The notes under the pieces: generated by a model
What the model saw: only the letters and a program-made list of their open reading frames with translations
The model's database searches: none
Told to the model about the DNA's origin: nothing
In this document: in pieces, positions 24,401 to 37,100 of the stretch
How positions within the stretch are numbered: position 1 is the stretch's first letter
How the letters are laid out: each line of letters starts with the position of its first letter
Translations under genes and position numbers: made by a program
Source: Styela clava
Lineage: Eukaryota; Chordata; Ascidiacea; Stolidobranchia; Styelidae
Reading direction: 5' to 3'
DNA: 64,000 nucleotides
NCBI RefSeq assembly: GCF_964204865.1
Contig: NC_135262.1
Location: forward strand, 13,888,001-13,952,000

Positions 24401-26391
24401 TGTCAATTAGATGTTGATTGGCCTGGCTCAGTCTAATGTTTAATGCGGTCATTTCTTCAGCTCGCGGCTGGAATATCTTAATTTCATATATTGTAGTTAT
24501 AAAACTTAAATTATTTAAAATTAGAATAAAAAACAAGGTATTTAATTAGTCTTATATTATGTGCTCAAGATGTTGACGAGTGTTCTTCGTCTGATATGCA
24601 CAACTGTGATACAAATGCAATTTGCACAAATATTCCTGGTCGATTTGTTTGTACTTGTAAGAGTGGATGGAGGGGGAACGGAATCTCTTGTAAAGGTAAA
24701 AAAAAATGGCATATATAATTAATATTTATATAAACATTATTGTTATACAACTTATAATATCAAGATTATGAAATATATTTTTACAAAATATGAGAACAAT
24801 TATTTTCAAATTTTGTCACACATTTTCATTTGCCACATTTTTTAATACTTATGAATACTACTAAAATATTCGGCACAAGTTACTTTTACTTGTTAAAATT
24901 TCAAAACCATATTACGAACAAAGAAATAAAAGGATTTGAAAAACATTCCATGTATTCAAACCAAACGATTTTTCTCAAATAACTACAAACAACTGATATT
25001 AATAATAATTTTATAAAACACGTAAAATTGCAGTTTTTCAAATATAACCATTTTAGTATGAGTGTACATCAAACGTTTTTTTTTCTTCTTTTCAGATGTG
25101 GATGAGTGTATTGAGATGAATGACTGCGATCCACTCAATGGAATATGCACCAATACAGATGGAGGATATTATTGCTCGTGCCCTACTGGGTGGAGTGGAA
25201 GTGGAAGTGAATGCATAGGTAGATGAATTTCAGAAATAAAATGCTCTTCATTGACATTGTATCGGTTGATTGAATAGGAGCTATAGCGATAAACTATAAC
25301 ACAATAGTACTGGATTATGTGTATGTATATAAGTAGACAAAAGAAAGCGATCAACTATTTTTTGTCTCTCAATGTCATCTCTGATTCATCTAACGCTGAC
25401 ATGGGCAAACTACGACTCGCAGGCCAAATTCGGCGAGCTTAGTAATTCAATCTGGCCTGGCTGATGCCGTCACAAACAAACCCAACCTCGAATTTTGATG
25501 TTTTAGATAAAAAATAGCACAAGTAATTTGTTGAGATTGCGATTAAATTTGGTTTTGGCACAAGGATTATTGTTTTTGCTTTTGTAAAACTGTAAATATT
25601 GTTCCTAAAATGAAACTTTTTGCATCACGATTACTCGACCCGCCAGTCTATTTGGGCAAAAAATTTTTGCCCCTGATCCAAAAACCGTATCACCCCTGAA
25701 TTTTAACGTTATGATAACAAAAACAAATTTATATTATAAACACAGAATATGCTCTTAGACAGTTTTTGTAATAATCCAATGAGAAAATGTAATAATCGGA
25801 AATAAAATAAAACACACAATTATCGTACATTATTCAAGTTTTTTTTATTGCAATTAAACCCATTTTTAAAATTGTAGGGACTAAAAAAAATAGGTTAGTC
25901 TGCATAACATAGAATATTTAAGAGTGTGATTTATCTATTCATTTCTCTCTATTCATCAGAGGGATTGACCCTACCGAAGTTGGCAGGTATAATAGCCGGA
26001 GTAATCGTGTTTTCACTCATCGTTGTACTGTTGATAAGTTGGAAGTTTTTGAAAGATAAGGAACTGATAATTTGCTGCATGCGCACGAGAGGAAACAGAG
26101 AACGAAATCAAGTATTTATATTTTATACTTATTCATTAAGATCAGATTGTATTCTCAGATCCCCTTTTTCTCGTCATTATCTTAAAATTCAGCTATAATA
26201 CTCATGAAAATATTTAATTTCACCCAGGGATTAGATGAGGATGGGACACCGCGTCCGAATGAAAGAGCTGGAAACGTATTTCATGGTAAAATGAACTTTA
26301 TCAATCAAATGTGAAATGCCTCTTTGTGCATATGTATATATTTATATTATTTTTTTGTTTTTCAGTGAACGGAAACATAAATTTGGCCTAG
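18427..26391 (+). CDS. SRCR/EGF type I membrane receptor, 713 aa, 12 exons
   Basis: Exons: 18427-18526, 19170-19307, 19453-19578, 21468-21806, 22064-22378, 23305-23619, 23855-24178, 24570-24695, 25096-25218, 25960-26111, 26228-26285, 26366-26391. All junctions up to the TM exon are phase 1, and the assembled frame is open for 714 codons. Order: signal peptide ([14 protein letters not shown]...); N-terminal segment with a furin-like RPRKKR; EGF-like domain; four SRCR domains of 105-113 residues, one exon each; two calcium-binding EGF domains (DVDEC starts); TM ([20 protein letters not shown]); and a tail of about 45 residues with a juxtamembrane CC pair and no ITAM/ITIM-like tyrosine. SRCR 1, 3 and 4 have six cysteines (group A-like); SRCR 2 has four. 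Poly(A) signals lie at 26506 and 26513. Family knowledge suggests scavenger or adhesion binding of polyanionic or microbial ligands through SRCR; the actual ligand is unknown. Confidence 0.9.
20300..20430 (+). pseudogene. Possible decayed EGF exon inside the receptor gene
   Basis: In the intron between the EGF exon and the first SRCR exon, the frame around 20300-20421 reads NTSCGEG ... [16 protein letters not shown] ... then a stop. The cysteine spacing and the nucleotide run near 20338-20418 resemble the intact EGF exon at 19453-19578 (compare AACTTCGTGGTCTGATTAC with AACACTTCGTATTCTTAC). No good acceptor or donor frames it, so it looks like a dead duplicate exon. This is a weak similarity judged by eye. 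Confidence 0.35.
20873..20974. mobile_element. Palindromic MITE, copy M2 with perfect 25-bp arms
   Basis: The arms 20873-20897 and 20950-20974 are exact reverse complements over 25 bp (beginning CTCCTGAAGTATGCGCACC). The centre carries GTACCAGGTTAGG. It lies in the intron before the first SRCR exon, and the perfect arms make it the youngest-looking copy of the family. Confidence 0.8.
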
Positions 26392-26519
26392 CAATTTAAT
26401 GATGGCCCGAAATTTTATGAAATTTCATGAAGTGATTCGAATATGACTTTGAGACATCACAATTTTTCGAGCAATGCCCTTCTTTGCACCACTGAGAGAT
26501 GCCAAAATAAACAATAAAT

Positions 26520-26960
26520 CATTTGACCGAGGCGAATATGACAGCGGAAAACACATTTAACAACATTTCTTTTTTAGCTCTGTGATATATTTTGTATTTT
26601 ATGAACCTATGGCAATCCCAATTATAACAAAAAATTCTCGTATGGATTTTAGACGAAAATAAAATATTAGTAATCAACATTTTTGAAGCAAAATATATGA
26701 CATGCTTTACGTTGTATTATTTGCTGGCCTGTCCTTATAATAGAGAAACCATAATTATTAATATAATTTTAATTGCGGGCTTTAAAAAACTAGGGTATAA
26801 CCCATCATATTCAATATATATAAGAGTGCGCACATTCCGAGTTGAAATTTACTTCTTGTATTCTGTCATTTTATGTTTCTTTGCCAAAAAAGGTTCGTAA
26901 AATTCTTAAATCATAAATAATACACATTAGTTATGAATATAACAATCTCGTCGTTATTAC
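26520..26960. other. Intergenic, nothing recognised
   Basis: Tail-to-tail gap between the SRCR receptor (plus) and the 132-aa membrane protein gene (minus). An open frame at 26697-26900 has no supporting context. Confidence 0.35.
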
Positions 26961-26964
26961 AAAC

Positions 26965-28780
26965 TTATGGTTTCTCGGTTTCGCTTTTATCTGAAACTGT
27001 TGATACTTCTTTTATTTGTCCAGTTGCATAGTTATCGCTGATTGTCGTTCCGCTGGATATTTCCGGTTTATTCAGGTAAAATCTAACTCTTGCATAGCTT
27101 TTGCGAACCGGCCCTTGTTGTTGAGTGTTGAGGGCGGTCTGAGTTGTAAGTTTCTGCACAGAACCATATTCAATTTGTTTGTAATTAGCAAGTGTCAAAA
27201 AAACTACCAAAAAACTTATTAAAGCGCCTTAGTAATGTATCATCCGCAGGTCTATTCCATACATTATTACACTGAACTAAAATCGATCTAGTCATTATAA
27301 ATTGGACTAATCGTGTGTATTCAAAATCGGATAAATACTACTTTTTTAAAATTAATTTTCTCGCTGAAAAAAACTGTAGCTCAACTTGCGCTAAGCAAGT
27401 AAAAACGTCGTGTAAAACAAATATTACGATTTAGTAAAAATAATGAATTTTGAAACTCACAGTACAAATACATATGCTGAAAACGCATACCAATGTCAAT
27501 AGGACAACTGAAAAAGAAGAAAAGAATAGGAGATTTATAGAGTGAACAATATTTTCTAGCGGATTCCAGGAGTTGAGACGCTTTTGTCAATCACCTAACG
27601 ATACAAAAATTCTTCTAAAACACAAGGAGCATGCAAGTGGAGCGCCATCTTGTGGCGTTTGCGTTTGTTAATAAGCATTACAAAAATAAAATGTTTGCAG
27701 TTGTCACGATAAAAAAATCAGCCTAATATCATCAAAGTGAAACAGATATGACATCACTTCCAATTAACTATCATTGTATTTATTTCAAAATAGAATTCAC
27801 GACTGGGACTGGGCTAAAACAACGCTGCCACCATACATTTTAATAAAACTTACTTATTACTAATCCTACGACGACTATTGCAATCCAATTTGGATTAGCA
27901 CATGTGCATTCACACTTACAAATGCAGGTAAAATTTTTGTCGTCTTTAGAATTTTCCTCAATCTATTTAAAATAATATGTGTGAAAAGTAAGAAAATCCA
28001 AACGATTGAATATTCAAAATCGCATGCAATTATTTATTTTATTGACTCAACTTTAGAAAAGCGTAGAAATTTGTTTTGTAAGTTCAAACATTACAGAGAA
28101 ATAGCTCCCATATGTCAAAATGCAACAAAAAATGTCACATTAAAGTTTAATAAAAGTATGCCTGAAATATAAAATATTATATAATATAAATGATTAACTG
28201 GATTCGTGACTTAATCTGTTTTTAAAGTTAATAATTTGAAGGTTTTGTCGGGAACCTTGTTCGAGATTAACTCAAATGCAACTTGAAAAGCAAGGTCGCC
28301 GAATGACTCCGATTACAGATATCTGTGTAAAATGAAAATTCAGGTTCACGGGGTTTTAGAAATTTATGTCTTTGAAAATTAATCAAAATATTTATTATCA
28401 AATAACGTCATTTGGTGATTCACGACTCTTAAAATTTTGTCACGGGCATTTTAGAGCCTCTTTTCAATTATATTAGTTCATTTAAAAAAAGTTCTTTTGA
28501 TCAAATTATTTTCTCATAAAAACCAACAAAAATCGTTGATAATTAAAATTAGAGACTTTTTCTATTTTTGCTAAACTATACAAATGGAAGTGAATGAGCC
28601 AACTGTGGACATGGGCAATCAGCTTATAGTGATTTGAGTACCTCTGCTTTAAGGAAATTTTATGGGAATTCGTTACATTGCTTTCAATAAAATAAAATTC
28701 CGTATGATCAGAAAACAGTATCTTACCTCTTGACACCATGCTATACTTGCTACGAATAACACGATTACTAATTTCCGCAT
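26965..28780 (-). CDS. Small single-pass membrane protein A, 132 aa
   Basis: Four exons: 28780-28727 (54 nt), 27962-27854 (109 nt), 27507-27461 (47 nt) and 27153-26965 (189 nt). Exon 1 is a signal peptide (MRKLVIVLFVASIAWCQE) ending in phase 0 at a GTAAGA donor. Exon 2 gives an ectodomain of about 25 residues containing CICKCECTC, then the first half of the membrane segment (NWIAIVVVGLVI), ending in phase 1. Exon 3 completes the membrane segment and adds cytosolic-side cysteines (VCVFSICICT). Exon 4 is a polar tail rich in Thr, Ser and Gln. The alternating Cys run could bind metal or be acylated or disulfide-bonded; that is inference. The phase pattern is shared with genes B and D-H, which supports both the model and common descent. 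No named family was recognised. Confidence 0.72.
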
Positions 28781-31700
28781 TTTATCTAACCACAATAAAG
28801 CAATACTAATCTGATATTGACCTTTGATCTCAGTCACTGCCTCGTTATAGAATCTTTAGCAGGAATAGATGAACTACAAATGCTTTGAATGCACTTTTCA
28901 AGAAATCAAATATTTTGGTTTTAGTTTTTAAACTGCATTACTACTGATGAACTATTTTCAAATCTATTTTTATAGTAAATAAAAAGATTGAAAACCGCAT
29001 AACCAGTGACAATGCAATGTTCGTTTTCAATTTTTCAAATGCAACTTTCTACAGAAATTACCAGTTACCTTATACCGACTGAATTAAATATACGAAACAA
29101 TATGTTTATATGCAGCAATGACTGGCTGTTGCATTGTTCGCATGACGCTTGTCACGTTCACAGATGTAACGATTAATGAACAAAATTTCGACTGAGACTC
29201 GAGATTTAATTATTTGTCTTTTGAACGGCACATATTTTAAAACGATAAATTAATGAGAAAATTGTGTCGGTAAATTCTACGAGAGGTATGACAATTTTCT
29301 CAAATTTGGGAAAATTTCCGGACAATTTGATGTTGCCAAATAAGACTGTTGGAAACATTTTGTACACTATAAAGTTAAAATCTAAATATAATATGAAATT
29401 ATGAATGTACACAGGTTTAAGCGTGACATAAAGTTTGTTTGTAGCACAACGCGTGGTGGACGCTGGTTGGACACGTTAGTGGACATAGCGATCGTTTTGT
29501 TATAATGTTGTTGTGGTTCTTGTTCTTCTTTGTCACAGAAAAAATCGCTTTTTTCTCTGATCACCGGAACAATAGCTTTGGAATTTTCAGTGCTCAAAGA
29601 TTAAATTATTCTCTAAAATGCTATTACTTTTATTTATTTTAAATATTCCGGTGAGCTGTATGGAATTCGATTTTTGTGTTCTACCACGTCATTAACATTT
29701 GCCACTATGTAGCGCTACGTGTCCATATATTTGAGCATAGCTCTCTTGTTTTTATTTATATCATCAGGTATACCATATCATTTTATATTATATCGTTCAT
29801 GAGAAAATATGACAAACTAAATCAATTACTTGCAAATATTTTATTCTAAATACGAGTTGTATCCATTTTATTGCTTATAGTTATTGGGATAATATATTTA
29901 ATGCCCGTTGATACCGTTGTTTAACCTGGGTTCGATCGAACCCCTGGGGATCGGTGGAGCTGTTGCATGTGTTTTAAGAAGGTCTTCTGGAATAGTTTTT
30001 CTCACAATTATGAAAATATCCAAACTTGCGTTGCGTTGTCTCGCACAGATATAATCCTATTGGAACTGTCAATGACGGTTATACTTTAGAAAGTTCACTA
30101 CTTCGAAAACTCGATTTATCGTCACAGATGGAGCGAGTGTACTTCTGTATGATAGCGTTTTTAGATGTTTTCTGCTTATAGCTTCACAATATCTTAGGTT
30201 GTTAGTTACAAACCTCGGGGGTTTAAGCCCAATATTTGCGTGATCGACACCTCATTCAAAATATACTATTAAAAACTACATGTTGCAGACAAGTTGAAAG
30301 TCGAAATTAAGATAGCATGAATGAAAGTGAAATCAGATAAGTTTGAAGATTACTGACTGATAAAAGTTGCGGCAAAGGGTATTATAGCAGTTCAATATAG
30401 CAGCTCTTGTTGCAATTTATGTTGTTATAACCAGTCGAGAATCCATAGGGTTGATGGTTGATCCCTCTTTGATAATGCATGCCATTTGAATTCAAACCTA
30501 AAAGCCTAACCTGTGCACAAAAATAACGCAAAAAATTCATAGTCTATCAATTGAAGACGGTTGAATTTTGTATAACCTGCTGCACAAAAGTAGCTTCCCC
30601 TTTTTTTAAGTGCAAATGCTCCTGGTTTTCAACTGTTCGAAACGTTGGATTTCGGCGGAAGCTTGCAGAACAACTTATGAATTCAGCAGGTTCACAAAGG
30701 TTAAGAACGACTACTACCTTATACCCAAGAGAATATACTATTGCTTACTGCGTTATATCGCTATTCGATTCAAAGAATTTGGTTTTGGATGTGGCGGCAT
30801 AAACTGTTCTAAATCAGTATGATCGTCCCTCGACTGACAGCGTTTACAATTCTAGCGGTTGAGTGCACGCTTGGTTTGAAACCAGAGAATAACTTGACTG
30901 ATTTCAATAAAAACGTAATGACCACTCGTATAGTCACATGTGAACAAAGTAGCATTACATTCAACCGAACCATCAAGCCAAAGTACTAACAGTGTATTGC
31001 AGATATACTTTGGGAAACGTCTTGAAATTAAACCATTTTTTTACTAAATACCTCCCAAAATCTGCCTGTTGGTATATTCAGACGGTGGTATGAAACATTC
31101 ACTAAAGCAATGTCTTACTCCAAGGTTTTTGAAATAGGTTTATGGTTTCCACAAACTTTTCAAATCAATTGATTGTCGAATAAATAACCTTCCGTACATA
31201 TGCCGTCAGGCGAAGCGTCTGATACCTGCGACCAGAATCATCAACTTTGAATGTACAATTGATTGTTCATAGCGTTTGCTTGAATTTTCCACACTCAGAA
31301 AATTTGTATATCACATCCTATTTTACAGTATTGATTTGCTTGAACTATTTTTTGTATAGTTGTTTATCTTTTATCATTGTCTATCATGGTAACTTCGCGA
31401 GCATGAGTGTAAATGCAGGAAGTTGAAGAAATTTTGTATTCGACACATCAACTGGGGCAATAATAAGATTATTATGCCAAACAAGAGACAAATCATACAC
31501 GAACGGAAGAATTCTAACTAATAAGAATTTAAAACAATTAAAAGGTCAATGAGATGAAAAATCATTCTGATCGTTGCTCCTGAAAGAATTTTCTGCTTTT
31601 GTGTACTATTTATATTTTAGTTGTGCTCTGATATAATTGTTCCATAATATTAATTGGAGGGTATTTATTATGATTTACTCAATTACCTAATTGCAATAGT

Positions 31701-32300
31701 AAATAAAAACATAAAAAAGGCAATAAAAATAATTTGACGAATGATTAAAGAGTTCCTGTCGTTTAAAAAACAGAATATTATATATAGCACCAAAATACTT
31801 TTCAGCGGTGTTTTACGAAATCATATTCAGAAAAGAATTTTTAGATTGATGAGTCCACACACAATATCAAAGCCGTATTCGGTCTAGACCGGAGATACAT
31901 TCTACTTGAAAATAAAAGCAAGGCCAAATAATTGAACATCATTCATTTAAATGAATAAATGAATTTATAAATTTAGCACAAAATATAAGTAATATTTTAT
32001 TCAAATTAGCGGATGAATTTTCTGTAAATAATAAAAAAATTAATTATAAACTATAAAATTATACGGGTCATGTCAAACTTGCTTTAAAAATAATTATGAA
32101 CAATTGTTGGTAATTTACATGTCAGTAAATCGTATGCCAATAAGTGTCATGGGTGTCGTGAAAATCCTAGAGTGTTTTGCAACATGTATTAATTAGAAAA
32201 ATTATTTGCAATTTTCATAAATAGTATATTTGCATAATTTTGATAGCTTGCATAAAAAGGTTGTGACAAACAGGTAAAGATGTATTATCGCGAAACCTAT
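28781..32300. other. Interval without a solid gene
   Basis: Mostly AT-rich non-coding DNA. Two stretches look unusually coding-like: a minus-strand frame at 29597-29382 with a polar, Glu/Gln-rich composition (DKEEQEPQQHYNK), which could be the tail exon of a gene I could not complete; and plus-strand frames at 30551-30822, one of which contains VGFRRKLAEQLMN. Neither has a full exon set. Confidence 0.35.
30551..30822 (+). other. Possible transposase remnant
   Basis: The frame 30551-30802 contains CITCCTK, then FRRKLAEQLMN. The latter resembles the FRxxLAxxL segment near the C-terminal end of piggyBac-type transposases. It has no catalytic block, no terminal repeats, and overlaps a second open frame (30610-30822). 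This is a tentative call. Confidence 0.25.
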
Positions 32301-32308
32301 TTCGAGTG

Positions 32309-34123
32309 TCAGACATCGTTTGCTAAAATCGCCCAGGGCGAGGCAGCATCCGCAGACTTCCTCTGAAAAATAATTTATAAATCACATGAATGTTGAATAC
32401 TTGATGTAAATAAAGGTCGATTGGGTTTCCGTTTTGGTCACATCCTTACATTGAGGAAGGTCTGTGGTTTCAAGTCTGTGGTTACTTTTGAAGCGTTTAG
32501 TATGTGAACCGAATCTCATTTTACACCCGCGACATCAAATTTCAAGAATTGAAACATTTTGTAAATATCATTTGTCGGCTTGGTCAAATTAAAAGGTTTG
32601 AGGTGCAAAGAATATTGTAGGAAGTAATGGGATATATAAAACTGATCAAAATTCAATCAAAAATGTGTATTGAATGCTAACGAAACTTTTTGTTTATTAG
32701 ATACACAATTAGGAAAATTATTTTCAAAATTACTAATATATTTACCGATAGACATTTTATGACAACAGCCGCAAGTAGAATACCTGAAAAATAAAAAAAT
32801 GAACATTAGAAGTTTGACACGTTGAGCTTGCTATCCGTATATTGGTCGTGATATGGTAAATTGTTAAAATTTGCTACAAACTTGATGAAAATTTTATTTA
32901 ATTGAAAAAAAAAAAGATTTTATTCTGAGAATTTGACTTCAGCAAATTCATATAGGCATTGTGTTTAAATATTTATGCATTAATTGGGATTAGTTTTAAA
33001 AATTTGTAGCAGCCAAACAGTCGGTGTATTATGCTGAGTTTTCAAAATTACGACCACGACTGATTATTGACCAGCTAAATTCATGCATTTAGTCGGTAAC
33101 ATCAACAATTTGAAGTTGTCCTATCGGTTTACCACTTTCCCATTATATGTTAAGTATATTTCATGTTTCATTTTTTGACAATTTCTAGTACTATATACTT
33201 ACATAATATTACGACTATTATAACAGCTTGCCATGGTACTACAATTATTGAGTCATTTCCTTTGCAATCACATTCATTATCACAGTTACATTTAGGCGTT
33301 TGGTTGGCTGTACTCGTCATAGCAGGAGTTGTAATCTTGATGTAAAAACAAGAGAGATCAAAAATATTTACCTTTACTGAAGATTGAATGAAACAACTAC
33401 AAAATAAATTAAAAATAGAATATAGTAAAGATCAAAATAGTTGTTCCATATATATCTCAATACCATGTTAGGGTACAAACGCACAGAAAAAGGATGGATT
33501 TCAATAAGAAATCGATAAAGATTAACAAACTTATCGGTAGCATGGGGCCTCCTAAAATAAAGTCATACGACCATTTGTTGGCGCTTCGTAGGTTTTCTTA
33601 CCCAAGATGACGTACAACCTGAACAACCCTAACCTGGTACCCATACTATGTTCAGGTTGTGCGCCATCTTGATACGAATACTTCGAGAGCACCCATTTGT
33701 TGAAAATTATAGTGTGACATAAAGTATTTCAAACTATACGGCTCGTGGCAAGGAAATGATAAAATGCAACATATATTGCAATAGTAAGCGGTAGACTTTT
33801 GCTTAAAATGTAAAAAAAGTACGAAAATTACCTATGATTACTGAAATTATAATTGGATCAGCTATCAATGAAATAGTCTGAGGATTTATACTTGTTAAAT
33901 TGGACATTATCAATTACAATTAAAATATTTGTTTGTGATGAATATTGCAAATTCTACCATTACGATTCTACATAGAATAATATTAATTAATAATGTAGTT
34001 CTATAATAGCATGTATTTGAACAGGAAGAAATCTTGCCCACTTACCGCCAATACAAAGCCATTCATCTGAAACAACATCAAGCAACGAATGAAAATCCAT
34101 ATTCTGTTTGCTACCTGAGCCAT
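32309..34123 (-). CDS. Small single-pass membrane protein B, 100 aa
   Basis: Four exons: 34123-34046 (78 nt), 33335-33203 (133 nt), 32783-32746 (38 nt) and 32362-32309 (54 nt), with phases 0, 1 and 0 at the three introns. Exon 1 encodes a signal peptide (MAQVANRIWIFIRCLMLF...) with a GCG|GTAAGT donor. Exon 2 has a Thr-rich start (ITTPAMTSTANQ), a CNCDNECDC cluster and the first half of the membrane segment. Exon 3 finishes it (ILLAAVVIKCLS). Exon 4 is a 17-residue tail ending in TGA. The 78-nt signal exon and the phase pattern match genes D, E and F on the other strand. A second exon with the same phases exists at 33877-33832 (separate entry). An alternative reading starts at the internal Met (33320) without a signal peptide; I prefer the version with the signal exon. 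Confidence 0.68.
33580..33693. mobile_element. Palindromic MITE, copy M3
   Basis: Inverted arms around CCAAGATGACGTACAACC and GTTGTGCGCCATCTTG flank CCTAACCTGGTAC. It is the reverse orientation of M1, in an intron of gene B. Confidence 0.6.
33832..33877 (-). other. Candidate alternative membrane exon of gene B
   Basis: 46 nt between a CCTCAG acceptor and a G|GTAATT donor, phase 0 to phase 1, exactly the phases of gene B exon 2. It encodes TISLIADPIIISVIIG, half a membrane segment with no cysteine ectodomain. Because both exons run 0 to 1, they cannot be used together in frame; they would be mutually exclusive. It could also be the first exon of another transcript starting at MSNLTS (33918). 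Confidence 0.4.
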
Positions 34124-37100
34124 TTCCTTTTCGAAAGCATTTAAAATGTAATTAGTATATAGTATTTTACAGTGGAATTGAAACCACTATACAGTAAACA
34201 AAATAAATAGGAAATCATTAAACTGACGTCACTTCATTAACGTTTGAGGAAATAATTCTGCATTGGGAACATCTATCGTTGAAGAAGTCGTGTTTAAATG
34301 AATTCTATTGACTTGACTCATGTCACTTCACTCATGCTAATTGTTAAGATTACTCTCATGTAGTAAATTTGGTAGTCCATAGCGAACCTAAAAGATTCCG
34401 GTCCTCGTTGCTTGTTCAGCGACATATTTGTAGTGAAAGCGAGAAAGCGACGTATAAAATATTTTCCTCAAAAATTGACATCCACTTATGATAAAGACGA
34501 AAAAGCACAGTTAACAAAATGCAAGTCATTCATTGTCCATTGCGGTAATTGGCCGTGAAGTACGAGAAGTTATATTGGATCGCATGCTTTATGTTACATT
34601 GCTTGACTCTCGACACAGCTATTGCATTTTTGGAATATATCAACTCTTAAACTAAATTCCATCCAACTTTGGTAACTTTCTACGTGCTAACGATCGAATT
34701 TAAAAGAAAAAAACGATACAGACTTTTGATGATCTGATTAAATACTAACTACTTCAACCTTGTCACATTTGAATCAACATCTTGAAATTTTGATAAAAAA
34801 TTTTAACAAAAAAAAAAACGCACCTAAGCGTTTGCTTTGAAGGGAAATTCCACCGTGTTGTAATAGTTTATCTGGAGGGCATGAGAATAAACTCTCGGCG
34901 TGACGGCGGTTCACATTTTTGCGAGATTGGGCAAGCGATACTGAATTACGTAAGACTGGAATTCAAAACTTCGTAGATAATCGTTTAATCTTGGCCGTCG
35001 ATAGTCTGAACGCAAATTGCACGTCTATAACACGTCTGACATTTAGCAATGAATGAAGAATTTTTGAATAGCGCACGCTATGACTACAACAATCAATATT
35101 GCGCTTATATTCAATACGCGACATTATTCATATAAATCTAAATAATATTAAATACTATCTTGTCCTATTGATTTGATACGACTCGCATCACCAATTTACA
35201 TACCTCTTGCTGTGTTTCGTTTTTTTCTACTTCTGTAAGTCTGAAGCTGGTTTTTAAAATGCTACAACTGTTATTTGCAAATGTATCAACTGTTGAACAA
35301 ATGTAAAGATGTCTTTGAATAATCACTCGACCACGATGGCTTAGTCGCGCGTATCGAGATTTTTATCAATGGAAATATTAAGACATGTAGCATGTCCGGA
35401 GTTAGTTGACGCAAAATTGTTCATGAAGCCTTTAGCATCTTGGCATATATATATTTGGCATGAGCATGTGAAGGCCAAGAAATACCTCAACCACGTTTAA
35501 AAAGGATGTAAACTCAAATTAGGTAAAGATAATAACCGACCACTGCAATATTGAATAATTATAAAAAAACATCTGTAAAATTGCGGCGTTGTACTATCCA
35601 GCGCATATATTGTCGTGGTACTTAAAGTATATGGACCCCTAATAGTCAAAAAATACTCAGCATGATTTGCTAATAAACTCATATACTTGATAAAAGATTA
35701 ACTGGACTTCATTCCCTTCAGTAAATATTGAAGAAAATTTATTTTTACCAGAGTTCGTTTTGAATAACTAATCGCCAAAAGGTAACAAATCAATAAACCC
35801 GAGCGCACTTTAACAGAGCTAAATCGAAAGTATTTTATCATATTGAAAAGTTCATCAAATTGCGTTCTGGTATTTGAACAAGTTAATATTTCAAATACTA
35901 GAAGTAGACAAATAATATATATACGAAGCTCACCGATCCAGTCTCAATATAACATTGAAAGTAACTCACAAAAGAATTGTGTTTACTTACTTACTCTCAG
36001 CTTGAGCTGCTCGTCAAACGGATTAGGTTTAAGCGAAATTTTCTTGAATAAATTAGCAGATGGATAATTCAGCTTTTAGATCGCAGTATTGCGAGAATTA
36101 ATTTTGAATAATAAGTCACAATAAAACATTCATCATTCTTAAAATAGGTTTCGTTGTAAGAATTCACACTATGAAAACTATGGCATAAACGTTAAGTCAA
36201 GCGATTTAAAATTTGAATAGATCAAACTTGCCATTAACGTCCAAGTTTACAATTACCCCTTTAATTAACCCAATCGATATCTTGGAATTTCCCCCTCAAC
36301 TGTCATATTTTGAGCAAAAGCGGTTGCCACTGCGAATTTTTCATACTGAAACACATGAAACACTGAGGATTGAGAAAGTGAAATTCTCCCATGATGTAAT
36401 TTCTGTACACGAAAACACACATAACGTCATTCGCACGTTCAATTCAAGTTCAAACTATTTTTACATGATAGTGAATCTTAAGTACAGTTTCTTGTGAACA
36501 GTGCTCATGAGTTTTGAAATAACATATTTTGTGATAACAGGTATGTGCTACTAAACGTCAAAACCTAAGCGGAAATATTCTTAAGCGTCAAATGTAAGAC
36601 GCAAAAATGCGAGTTACCGTGGCAAAATTCATTCAAAACTTAGACTTTGGGTAAAAAAGTTTCCGTAATTAAATAATAATTTTTTTCAAATTTTATGTTA
36701 AATCGATCTGTCATGATAACAAGATGACATTTTGAAACAAAAGCTGCTAAAGTTGCAAAAGTAAGAAAATCCATTTTAAGCTTTTTTTTCATTTTTGAGA
36801 AATGAACAAAGTCAGTAAATGTATCGTTATTTATTTTATTAAATAAATCGTATATTCCATAAAAGTACAGGTAAATGTTGTTAGGTAATATGTCAATACA
36901 AATTTACTATAACATTTAATCTTCCTCGTATTCATAGAAGTTTTCTGCAATACTATTGTTTTGTAAACAGTATTTCCGGCAACAGAGAAATTTTTACAGC
37001 TATCAATGGCACATATTTGATTTGCATCTTACAAAGATATGAGAAATTACCTGTTAGATATTTAAAAGAAATCAACCAGAAGCTATTAAAGATTAAGGAA

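Noticed and set aside
29382-29597. Minus-strand polar frame that could be a tail exon
   Set aside because: The composition is coding-like, but no TM or signal exon upstream could be linked with consistent phase, so no gene was called.
29925-29950. GGGTTCGATCGAACCC, tRNA-like T-arm
   Set aside because: It is a simple palindrome with no acceptor stem or D-arm around it.
36213-36497. 94-codon plus-strand frame
   Set aside because: No ATG at the start, no splice context, no recognisable domain.
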